From: an uncultured Lachnospiraceae bacterium
GTDB lineage: Bacteria; Bacillota; Clostridia; Lachnospirales; Lachnospiraceae
DNA length: 5,061 nt
Assembly (NCBI GenBank): GCA_948468325.1
Contig: CAOKHR010000195.1
Location: 1-5,061 of the forward strand
Reading direction: 5' to 3'
The notes under the pieces are model-generated. The model saw only the letters and a list, made by a program, of their open reading frames with translations, was not told the DNA's origin and searched no databases. The position numbers and the translations under genes are program-made. Below are positions 1-5,061 of this stretch, in pieces. How positions within the stretch are numbered: the first letter of the stretch is position 1; each line of letters starts with the position of its first letter.

Positions 1-1432
1 CCGCCTGGCGAAAAATTTTATTCAGCTTTACAACAGGAAACACATCTGCCTGAATAATATCTTTTAACACATTCCCCGGACCCACACTGGGCAGCTGGCT
101 CACATCACCTACAAGAATCAGCCGCGTTCCCGGTGCAATTGCCTTTAACAGCGCATACATCAGGTTTATGTCAACCATAGACATTTCATCTATAATGACT
201 GCATCTGTCTCCAGTGGATATTCCTCATTTCTTGAAAATCCGGCCGTCTGGTCAACTGCTCCGTTCAGCTCCAGCATGCGGTGAATTGTCCGCGCCTCGT
301 ATCCCGTTGTTTCACTCATCCTTTTTGCAGCCCTTCCGGTAGGCGCGCCCAGAGAAATATCCAGTCCTTCCAATTCGAAATAACGGATAATCATATTAAT
401 CGTTGTAGTTTTCCCTGTGCCCGGCCCTCCGGTCAGAATAAAAAGCCCGTTTTTTACCGCTTCTTTTACTGCAGCCGCCTGCATTTCGTCCGGCTCCATT
501 TTACTCTGCCGCCCAATCTGACGAATGCGCTCCTCAAGCAGCCTGTCAGAAAGATCATATTTTATATCCAGATTCCGCAGCATGGCAGCAACAGACGCTT
601 CCATATAATAATATGGCGCACTGTAAATATTTTCCCCTTTGACAATAATTTTTTTATCAATCGCAAGATCCATATAATGCTTTTCAAGCAAAGAACAATC
701 GACTCCAAGCAGGGCTGCGGTTCGTTCTGTCAGCTCTTCCCTGGGAAGATAGGTATGCCCTTCCGAAACTCCCTGCAGCAATCCGTATAAAATTCCGCTT
801 CTGATTCGAAAATCCGAATCCATACGGATTCCGGCTTTTGATGCAATTTCATCCGCGATTTTAAAACCCACGCCCTGTATGTCATCTGCAAGACGGTACG
901 GATTTTCTTTTATGACCTGATATATATTCTGCTGATATTTCTTATATATTTTCATCGCCAGATTCAGGGAAATTCCGTACTTCTGCAGAAAAATCATCGC
1001 ATGACGGAAATCTCTTTTCTCTGTCACCTGACTGGAAATTTCCATTGCCCTGCGCTCGCTGATCCCTTTCACCTCTGCAAGACGTTCCGGTTCTTCCTCC
1101 ATGATACGGAAAGTATCTTTTTTAAAATGACGCACAATACGGGCCGCCAGAGCCATTCCTATGCCCTTTACTGCACCGGAGCCAAGATAGCGTATCATAG
1201 AAACTTCATCCTCCGGCTCACACTCTTCTATTCTGCTGACAGAAAACTGTTTTCCATACATCGGATGATTGCTGTATTCTCCGTCTGCTTTTATATTCTC
1301 CCCTTCACCAGGCATGGAAACTATTCCTACGCACGTAATTTCTTCTTCACCGCAAATTACGGTAAATACCGTATAGCCATTCTCCGGATTTCGATAAATA
1401 ATATTGTCTATATAGCCTTTGACCGTCTCCAA
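1..1432 (-). CDS. recD2: RecD2-family ATP-dependent DNA helicase, partial (C-terminus beyond the left edge)
   Basis: An open frame of 477 codons runs off the left edge, so only about the first two-thirds of a typical RecD2 (roughly 740 residues) is visible. The family comprises superfamily 1B 5'-3' DNA helicases, acting without RecBC in DNA repair and replication-fork maintenance (family knowledge). Visible parts: an N-terminal OB-like segment (residues 1-75, with NPENGYTVF near 15-23); helix-hairpin-helix-like segments near 83-100, 118-130 and 185-196; a Q-motif glutamine at 318; Walker A GGPGTGKTTT at 335-344 with Lys341; motif Ia APTGRAAKR from 363; Walker B IIDE with Asp415-Glu416; motif III GDVSQLP at 442-448 with Gln446; and the start of the next motif, IFRQA, at 473-477. 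The start is TTG at 1430-1432, eight bases after AGGAGG. It gives the family-like beginning METVKGYIDN. In-frame ATGs at 1502-1504 and 1538-1540 lack a ribosome binding site. No frameshift is seen. It lies behind the terminator of the flagellar unit. Confidence 0.93.
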   Translation of the reverse strand, partial: METVKGYIDNIIYRNPENGYTVFTVICGEEEITCVGIVSMPGEGENIKADGEYSNHPMYGKQFSVSRIEECEPEDEVSMIRYLGSGAVKGIGMALAARIVRHFKKDTFRIMEEEPERLAEVKGISERRAMEISSQVTEKRDFRHAMIFLQKYGISLNLAMKIYKKYQQNIYQVIKENPYRLADDIQGVGFKIADEIASKAGIRMDSDFRIRSGILYGLLQGVSEGHTYLPREELTERTAALLGVDCSLLEKHYMDLAIDKKIIVKGENIYSAPYYYMEASVAAMLRNLDIKYDLSDRLLEERIRQIGRQSKMEPDEMQAAAVKEAVKNGLFILTGGPGTGKTTTINMIIRYFELEGLDISLGAPTGRAAKRMSETTGYEARTIHRMLELNGAVDQTAGFSRNEEYPLETDAVIIDEMSMVDINLMYALLKAIAPGTRLILVGDVSQLPSVGPGNVLKDIIQADVFPVVKLNKIFRQA

Positions 1433-1440
1433 TGCATATT

Positions 1441-1446
1441 CCTCCT
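1441..1446 (-). promoter_or_regulatory. Ribosome binding site of recD2
   Basis: A perfect AGGAGG on the minus strand is followed by an eight-base spacer and then TTG at 1430-1432. It decides the start in favour of TTG. The ATG at 1435-1437 is only three bases away and, in another frame, soon meets a stop codon. Confidence 0.8.
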
Positions 1447-1550
1447 GTAAAATCCCCTTTCGATACCTGCAGAACCTGTCATCGGCAGCTTCTTTCGGCT
1501 GCATGGCAGCTAAAATAATCCATCCGGCTTTATTCCGCATGCATAACAAC

Positions 1551-1589
1551 AAAAAATATTGGATGCCGACTGTTCCATGCATCCAATAT
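1551..1589 (-). terminator. Rho-independent terminator after the flagellar rod genes
   Basis: On the minus strand, a perfect 11-bp inverted repeat (1579-1589 with 1556-1566, sequence ATATTGGATGC) encloses a 12-base loop and is followed directly by a run of T (positions 1555 down to 1551). It begins 27 bases after the stop codon of the rod-binding protein gene. It would end the mbl/rod-gene transcript and separate it from recD2. The stem is fairly AT-rich, so some read-through into recD2 is possible. Confidence 0.82.
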
Positions 1590-1616
1590 CATCTATCCCA
1601 CTATGCCATTTGGCAA

Positions 1617-1970
1617 TCATAACGTATAATTGCGCTTCATCTGCTCGTACATTTGCTGAGCCAGACCGAGATTCTGCTGATCACAGACTTTTTCGGCAAG
1701 TCCCTGAATCATTTCCTCTTTAAAATAATCCGTAAGCTGCGACATAGAATTATCCTCGTCTTCATCTCTGGGAATTGTCTTTTCTACCTCTTTCATTACC
1801 TGTTCTACAAAATATGCTTCAAACTGTTTGCATACATCCATCAGTTCTTCGTCAGAAGAATTTGAAAGATCACCGCCTATTTTGTTCTGTAACGCATTTG
1901 TTCTGCTGTTTGCCGCAGAGTTACCTGTCTGGTTTATCATAGCTGAAATACCGTCTATTCCCATATTCAT
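1617..1970 (-). CDS. flgJ: FlgJ-type flagellar rod-binding protein (single domain, no hydrolase)
   Basis: A small acidic protein of 117 residues from the chosen start (119 from the first ATG at 1974-1976). It resembles the N-terminal rod-binding domain of FlgJ: a helix with KQFEAYFVEQVMKEVEKTIP (about residues 48-67), then an acidic linker DEDED, then the conserved end YFKEEMIQGLAEKV...LGLAQQMYEQM (about 82-111). In proteobacteria this domain helps cap and assemble the rod and is fused to a peptidoglycan hydrolase. Here the frame stops right after the domain, as is common in Firmicutes, so another enzyme must open the wall (inference). The first 35 or so residues are rich in Asn, Ser and Ala and look flexible. 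There is no signal peptide or membrane segment. It follows the flgG-like gene by 26 bases and is last before the terminator. GGAGG at 1979-1983 lies only two bases from the first ATG but eight from the ATG at 1968-1970, so the latter is preferred. Confidence 0.85.
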   Translation of the reverse strand: MNMGIDGISAMINQTGNSAANSRTNALQNKIGGDLSNSSDEELMDVCKQFEAYFVEQVMKEVEKTIPRDEDEDNSMSQLTDYFKEEMIQGLAEKVCDQQNLGLAQQMYEQMKRNYTL

Positions 1971-1978
1971 CTGCATTT

Positions 1979-1984
1979 CCTCCC
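1979..1984 (-). promoter_or_regulatory. Ribosome binding site that decides the start of the rod-binding protein
   Basis: Minus-strand GGGAGG. Spacing is two bases to the first ATG (1974-1976), eight to the second (1968-1970) and fourteen to the third (1962-1964). Eight is the normal distance, so translation most likely begins at the second ATG. Confidence 0.65.
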
Positions 1985-1996
1985 GTCACGCCGAAA

Positions 1997-2812
1997 CTAT
2001 CGTTTCAGATTGTTTGCCAGCTGCAACATATCGTCCGATGCCTGAATCGCTTTGGAATTCAATTCATATGCCCTCTGCGCAATAATCAGATTTACCATTT
2101 CATCCGCAACCTGCACATTGGAGCCTTCCAGGTATCCCTGACGCACATTGCTCCTTCTTAAACCATTTGTCGTCGCTTCGTTCATCGCCGCACCCGAAGC
2201 ATCCGTTTCCGCAAGAAGGCTTCTGGACAATTTCTGGAGGCCTGCCGGATTGGTAAACTGATGCAGCCCGATTGTCTGATTTAATGATACATATGCACCC
2301 TGTGCCGTTAAATATCCGATTTCACCGTCACCGCTGATTTTCATGCTGCCGCTTGTCACACCCTGCGGCACTACAATAATATTGTTATTGGAATCCAGTA
2401 CCGGATAACCATCTGACGTACATAACGTCGTTCCTGTCGGGCCGATTGCCCAGAAAAAGCTTCCGTTACGTGTATAGTATACATTGCCGTCTTCTGCACG
2501 GACCGCAAAGAAGCCGTCGCCGTCAATCGCAAAATCCGTATCATTTTCGCTGGCCTGCATTGCTCCCTGAGTATAAGTAGAAGTAATAGCCGCAATTCTT
2601 GTTCCCAGTCCAACCTGCGCCGGAACAGGCTTGTTCTCACCGTTCGCCGTTGTAGTCCTTGTCTGAAGATTCTGATACAGCAGCGACTTAAACTCTGCTC
2701 TCTGCGTCTTGTAACCTGTCGTATTTACATTTGAAAGATTATGCGAAATTGTATCTACATTTGACTGCTGCGCAATCATTCCGGTTGCCGCAGTCCACAG
2801 TGACCTCATCAT
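1997..2812 (-). CDS. flgG: Flagellar distal-rod protein FlgG (FlhP-like)
   Basis: A complete 271-residue protein, close to the usual FlgG length of about 260. FlgG subunits polymerise into the distal rod, the drive shaft linking the basal body to the hook outside the membrane; they are exported by the flagellar type III system, and no cleaved signal peptide is present. The N-terminal rod helix holds SLWTAATGM at 4-12 and the family signature NLSNVNTTGYK at 25-35. The core contains DFAIDGDGFF at 93-102 followed by YYTRNGSF. The C-terminal helix (226-271) contains LEGSNVQVADEMVNLIIAQRAYE and SKAIQASDDML, which match FlgG well and best separate it from its neighbour. The upstream AGGAGG (2823-2828) overlaps the stop codon of the preceding gene and sits ten bases from ATG 2810-2812. 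A second ATG follows at once but is further from the site. By position it corresponds to B. subtilis flhP. Confidence 0.93.
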   Translation of the reverse strand: MMRSLWTAATGMIAQQSNVDTISHNLSNVNTTGYKTQRAEFKSLLYQNLQTRTTTANGENKPVPAQVGLGTRIAAITSTYTQGAMQASENDTDFAIDGDGFFAVRAEDGNVYYTRNGSFFWAIGPTGTTLCTSDGYPVLDSNNNIIVVPQGVTSGSMKISGDGEIGYLTAQGAYVSLNQTIGLHQFTNPAGLQKLSRSLLAETDASGAAMNEATTNGLRRSNVRQGYLEGSNVQVADEMVNLIIAQRAYELNSKAIQASDDMLQLANNLKR

Positions 2813-2822
2813 AACAGCTTAT

Positions 2823-2829
2823 CCTCCTA
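2823..2829 (-). promoter_or_regulatory. Ribosome binding site of flgG overlapping the stop codon of the preceding rod gene
   Basis: The minus strand reads TAGGAGG: TAG (2827-2829) is the stop of the upstream rod gene and AGGAGG (2823-2828) is the ribosome binding site of the next one. The overlap suggests translational coupling of the two rod subunits (inference). Confidence 0.75.
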
Positions 2830-3627
2830 TACCTGTCCTACTGAATTCACAGCTTTGTCCAGTGTTTCGTCAATCGTTGTGACAATCTTCTGGTTTGCCT
2901 CGTATGCCCTTGTAATCGTGATCATATTCACCATCTCGGTAACAACATTGACATTCGACATTTCAAGGCATCCCTGTTCTATTCTGGCGTTTGATTCCCG
3001 CATCTGTCCTCCGGGAACCATATTGTAAAGATTTTCGCCATATTTTTCCAGATAATTATAATCTGCAAAATCTACCAGTCCAATCTGTGCAACACGCACA
3101 TTATTCTGATAAACAGATCCGTCCGTATCAATGGTAACATCCTGATTCGGATCTACCCTCACATAATTTGCCTGGCCTCCGGCCGTATTCCTCGCTCCGT
3201 TGGCATTTAATACATAATCTCCGTCTTTGGTCATCAGATAACCGTTTCTGTCTACGGTAAAAGCTCCGTCTCTCGTATATTTAACAGAAGTTTCACCATT
3301 CTTGCTGCGGAATTCTATTGCAAAAAATCCTTCTCCGTCCAATGCAACATCATAAGGATTATCCGTCACATAAAAAGACCCCTGGCTGTAATCTCTGTAA
3401 GTCTCACCGACTTTTACGCCCAGGCTTACATCACCTAATCTTTTGGCAGGTACAATATCTGCAGAATCTTTGATTCTAAGTGCCAGCTGCTCGTCAAATG
3501 ACTGATTCACTGTTCCTTCTTTCTTAAACCCGGTCGTATCTGCGTTGGCAAGATTATTTGTCATAACATCCATCCGCCGCATTTCTTCAATCATGCCGGT
3601 ATAAGCGGTATATAACCCTTTAACCAT
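2827..3627 (-). CDS. flhO: FlgF/FlgG-family flagellar rod protein (FlhO-like)
   Basis: A complete 266-residue member of the flagellar basal-body rod/hook family. The N-terminal rod signature is GLYTAYTGM at 4-12 and NNLANADTTGFKK at 24-36. The middle holds DVALDGEGFFAIE from about 88-93 onward, then YTRDGAFTVDRNGYL. The C-terminal helix (219-266) holds CLEMSNVNVVTEMVNMI followed by TRAYEANQKIV. These ends pack as coiled coils in the rod, and export is by the flagellar type III apparatus without signal cleavage. It is probably the proximal partner of the FlgG encoded 14 bases downstream, as FlgF is in E. coli or FlhO in B. subtilis. The choice between those names rests on gene order after an mbl-type gene, because the family is too alike for certainty by eye. 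AAAGGAG at 3636-3642 lies eight bases from the ATG. A flagellar sigma promoter lies just upstream at 3672-3699. Confidence 0.9.
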   Translation of the reverse strand: MVKGLYTAYTGMIEEMRRMDVMTNNLANADTTGFKKEGTVNQSFDEQLALRIKDSADIVPAKRLGDVSLGVKVGETYRDYSQGSFYVTDNPYDVALDGEGFFAIEFRSKNGETSVKYTRDGAFTVDRNGYLMTKDGDYVLNANGARNTAGGQANYVRVDPNQDVTIDTDGSVYQNNVRVAQIGLVDFADYNYLEKYGENLYNMVPGGQMRESNARIEQGCLEMSNVNVVTEMVNMITITRAYEANQKIVTTIDETLDKAVNSVGQV

Positions 3628-3671
3628 CTGCCGTACTCCTTTCTGACATTCCCAAAAACACTCCTGTATTT

Positions 3672-3699
3672 ATATCGGCAGAATCATCTGTAATCTTTA
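3672..3699 (-). promoter_or_regulatory. Sigma-28/SigD (FliA-type) flagellar promoter for the rod genes
   Basis: On the minus strand, TAAA (3696-3699) is followed after 16 bases by GCCGATAT (3672-3679). Both match the SigD consensus TAAA-N15-GCCGATAT exactly, with the spacer one base longer. Over eight bases the -35 region, TAAAGATT, differs at one position from the E. coli FliA form TAAAGTTT. The TAA of the -35 element is also the stop codon of the upstream mbl gene. Transcription should begin near 3665, giving a leader of about 38 bases before the rod-gene ATG, with the ribosome binding site inside it. Confidence 0.85.
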
Positions 3700-4692
3700 G
3701 TCCTCATCTCTTTTTCCTGACAAAAACTCCACAAACTTACCTGTACCGATTGCCACACAGGTCATTGGCTGTTCCGCTGTCATCGTATTAATGCCCGTTC
3801 TGTCCTCTAACAGTTCTTCCAGACCTCTTAACAATGCCCCGCCGCCTGTAAGCACAATTCCCCGGTCTGCAACATCGGCAGCCAGCTCCGGCGGTGTTTT
3901 CTCAAGTACGCTGTGTACAGCTTCTACAATTTGAAGCGTCGGCTCGCGAAGCGCATCTTCTGTCTCTTCGGAAGATACCGTAACCGTCTTCGGAAGTCCT
4001 GTTACCAGATTCCTGCCGCGGACATCCATTGTCTCATTGTGTCCATTTGGGAAACAGGAGCCTATCTTTATTTTAATATCCTCTGCGGTTCTCTCTCCAA
4101 TCAGCAGATTGTGCTTCTTACGCATATAGCGAACAATTGCTTCATCAAAATCGTCCCCGGCAATTTTAATGGATGTGCTTACTACGGAGCCGCCCAGTGA
4201 AATTACGGCAATATCAGCCGTACCGCCTCCAATATCTACAATCATGTTGCCGCAGGGCCTTGCTATATCAATACCGGCTCCAATTGCGGCTGCAATCGGT
4301 TCTTCAATAATTTTTACATCCCTTGCCCCTGCGTTATAGGTTGCATCTTCTACAGCTTTCATCTCTACTTCGGTTACGCCGCTCGGCACACATACACTGA
4401 TGCGCGGCTTACGGAAATTCTTCTTGCCGATTGCTTTCTGAATAAAATATTTGATCATTTTTTCGGTAACGGTATAATCCGAAATTACACCCTGACGAAG
4501 CGGCCTTACCGCAACAATGTTGCCCGGCGTCCTTCCGAGCATCAGACGCGCTTCTTCTCCGATTGCCTTGATTTTATTTGTATCTCTGTCAAAAGCAACA
4601 ACAGACGGTTCTTTTAATACAACGCCCTTGCCTTTAATATAAACCAATATACTGGCTGTTCCTAAATCAATTCCAATATCCGTTGAAACCAT
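3697..4692 (-). CDS. mbl: MreB/Mbl-family actin-like cell-shape protein
   Basis: A complete 331-residue bacterial actin that forms membrane-associated filaments and directs side-wall peptidoglycan synthesis. The actin-ATPase motifs are all present: phosphate 1 GIDLGTAS at 7-14 (Asp9); GRTPGNIVAVRPL at 53-65; CVPSGVTEVE at 101-110; EEPIAAAIGAG at 130-140 with the expected catalytic Glu; phosphate 2 VDIGGGTAD at 152-160; LLIGERTAEDIK at 196-207; and the adenosine motif LTGGGALLRG at 281-290. The start at ATG 4690-4692 follows AAAGGGG (4700-4706) by seven bases. The frame extends 20 codons upstream to an ATG at 4750-4752, but that stretch is unlike the family and has no ribosome binding site. 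The symbol mbl rather than mreB rests mainly on the B. subtilis order mbl-flhO-flhP. The segment around 101-110 reads somewhat like MreB, so paralogue assignment is tentative. A housekeeping promoter lies upstream. No terminator separates it from the flagellar genes. Confidence 0.93.
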   Translation of the reverse strand: MVSTDIGIDLGTASILVYIKGKGVVLKEPSVVAFDRDTNKIKAIGEEARLMLGRTPGNIVAVRPLRQGVISDYTVTEKMIKYFIQKAIGKKNFRKPRISVCVPSGVTEVEMKAVEDATYNAGARDVKIIEEPIAAAIGAGIDIARPCGNMIVDIGGGTADIAVISLGGSVVSTSIKIAGDDFDEAIVRYMRKKHNLLIGERTAEDIKIKIGSCFPNGHNETMDVRGRNLVTGLPKTVTVSSEETEDALREPTLQIVEAVHSVLEKTPPELAADVADRGIVLTGGGALLRGLEELLEDRTGINTMTAEQPMTCVAIGTGKFVEFLSGKRDED

Positions 4693-4699
4693 TATATGT

Positions 4700-4706
4700 C
4701 CCCTTT
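4700..4706 (-). promoter_or_regulatory. Ribosome binding site that decides the mbl start
   Basis: Minus-strand AAAGGGG, seven bases before ATG 4690-4692. It supports the 331-residue form over the 351-residue in-frame extension, whose ATG at 4750-4752 has no purine-rich site at normal distance. Confidence 0.8.
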
Positions 4707-4772
4707 CATCTTTCTGCAATTTATTGTGAACACAAAACGTGAAATTAATCATAGTTTTACATATACATCCTT

Positions 4773-4800
4773 ATTATATACAAATGCTTCCAATTTTCAA
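4773..4800 (-). promoter_or_regulatory. Sigma-A-type promoter of mbl
   Basis: On the minus strand, TTGAAA (4795-4800, five of six to TTGACA), a 16-base spacer and a perfect TATAAT (4773-4778). A start near 4766 gives a leader of about 74 bases before the mbl ATG. The DNA just upstream is rich in A and T runs, including the 14-bp palindrome TTTTTTATAAAAAA at 4806-4819, and could act as an UP-like element (inference). Confidence 0.75.
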
Positions 4801-4908
4801 ATCATTTTTTTATAAAAAAGGAAAATTTTTGTGGAAATTAAGAAATTCTAAAGAACTGAAAATTTAAGGTGCAAAATTTTTCTGATTTTATACATATTTC
4901 AAATTTTT

Positions 4909-4927
4909 ATCACATTCTCATCACATT
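4909..4927. repeat. Short direct repeat, two copies of ATCACATT
   Basis: Identical 8-mers at 4909-4916 and 4920-4927 are offset by 11 bp, about one helical turn, so a protein could bind both on the same face. They lie about 110-130 bp upstream of the mbl -35 element. No known regulator is recognised and chance is possible in AT-rich DNA. Confidence 0.45.
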
Positions 4928-4946
4928 ACTCTGATATATTGTTACC

Positions 4947-4973
4947 GTAATAGCTGATATGACAGCTTATTAC
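4947..4973. repeat. Imperfect inverted repeat (dyad) upstream of mbl
   Basis: GTAATAGCTG (4947-4956) pairs with CAGCTTATTAC (4963-4973) with a single bulged base and a six-base loop. No convincing T run follows on the minus strand; a weak AGTTTTC follows on the plus strand. It could be an operator, an RNA hairpin or a remnant of an upstream gene's terminator. The dyad itself is clear, its function is not. Confidence 0.5.
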
Positions 4974-5061
4974 AGTTTTCATAACTCATGCTCCCCGAAT
5001 TTACAGGGTAGTGTCAAATCCTACCTTATTTTTTATTGCTAAAACCTTGATTTATGGAAGT

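Larger units (their letters stand above)
4801..5061. other. AT-rich upstream region without a recognisable gene
   Basis: Beyond the mbl promoter I find no conserved coding region on either strand up to the right edge. The stretch contains a 14-bp A/T palindrome (4806-4819), a direct repeat (4909-4927), an imperfect dyad (4947-4973), a possible 18-codon ORF (4926-4982, minus) and a small hairpin (5005-5027). The minus-strand frame entering at 5061 stops after eleven codons (stop at 5026-5028); it could be the tail of an upstream gene, but nothing in it is recognisable. Confidence 0.6.

Noticed and set aside
281..790. Plus-strand ORF of 169 codons
   Set aside because: It lies antisense to the helicase core including Walker A. 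The protein has no family-like features, and the minus-strand frame carries all conserved motifs.
1001..1450. Plus-strand ORF of 149 codons
   Set aside because: Antisense to the N-terminus of recD2, and its last bases run over the recD2 ribosome site. The sequence looks like a reverse-complement shadow.
1474..1483. GCCGATGA on the minus strand, similar to a flagellar sigma -10 element, upstream of recD2
   Set aside because: There is no TAAA 14-16 bases upstream and the -10 has a mismatch, so it is not a credible SigD promoter.
1419..1622. Plus-strand ORF of 67 codons across the recD2 upstream gap
   Set aside because: It runs through the terminator hairpin and the recD2 start region, has no ribosome binding site I can see, and resembles nothing known.
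1653..2085. Two plus-strand ORFs (1653-1865 and 1828-2085)
   Set aside because: Both are antisense to the rod-binding gene and the end of flgG, where the minus-strand proteins match known families.
2371..2640. Minus-strand ORF of 89 codons inside flgG
   Set aside because: It is an alternative frame within the flgG coding region, arginine- and leucine-rich, with no support of its own.
3913..4200. Plus-strand ORF of 95 codons
   Set aside because: Antisense to the mbl gene, whose motifs are conserved over the same stretch.
5012..5017. Perfect TTGACA on the minus strand as a -35 box
   Set aside because: No acceptable -10 hexamer lies 16-18 bases downstream; the sequence there is near GGAGCAT.

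Overview
This window looks like a chromosomal segment from a motile, Gram-positive clostridial bacterium, most likely a member of Lachnospiraceae (inference). The reasons are moderate-to-low base composition, strong AGGAGG-type ribosome binding sites, an MreB/Mbl-type actin next to rod-type flagellar genes, and a RecD2-type helicase. All five convincing genes lie on the minus strand, so the biological order runs from right to left.

Layout in transcription order. (1) Positions 4693-5061 are AT-rich and hold no recognisable conserved gene. They contain a good housekeeping promoter for the first gene (-35 at 4795-4800, -10 at 4773-4778). Further upstream are a dyad, a short direct repeat, a small hairpin and a possible 18-codon ORF, none with a known role. 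(2) 3697-4692 encodes a complete MreB/Mbl-family cell-shape actin. (3) 2827-3627 and 1997-2812 encode two FlgF/FlgG-family flagellar rod proteins, equivalent to FlhO and FlhP of Bacillus subtilis. (4) 1617-1970 encodes a small FlgJ-type rod-binding protein without a muramidase domain. (5) A rho-independent terminator at 1551-1589 ends this unit. (6) 1-1432 encodes the first 477 residues of a RecD2-family helicase, which continues past the left edge.

How they fit together: the mbl-flhO-flhP order is known from B. subtilis, and here a rod-binding protein is added. The most informative regulatory signal is a near-consensus sigma-28/SigD flagellar promoter in the short gap after mbl. Its TAAA -35 element overlaps the mbl stop codon and its GCCGATAT -10 element is a perfect match. 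No terminator lies between mbl and the flagellar genes. The three rod genes are therefore probably served by both housekeeping read-through from mbl and a dedicated motility sigma factor. The rod proteins form the axial shaft crossing the peptidoglycan, whose synthesis is organised by the MreB/Mbl cytoskeleton. recD2 sits behind the terminator and has its own strong ribosome binding site and a TTG start. I found no clear promoter for it.

I see no CRISPR array, tRNA, rRNA, transposase or obviously new multi-gene system. The least explained DNA is the upstream region at about 4800-5061.
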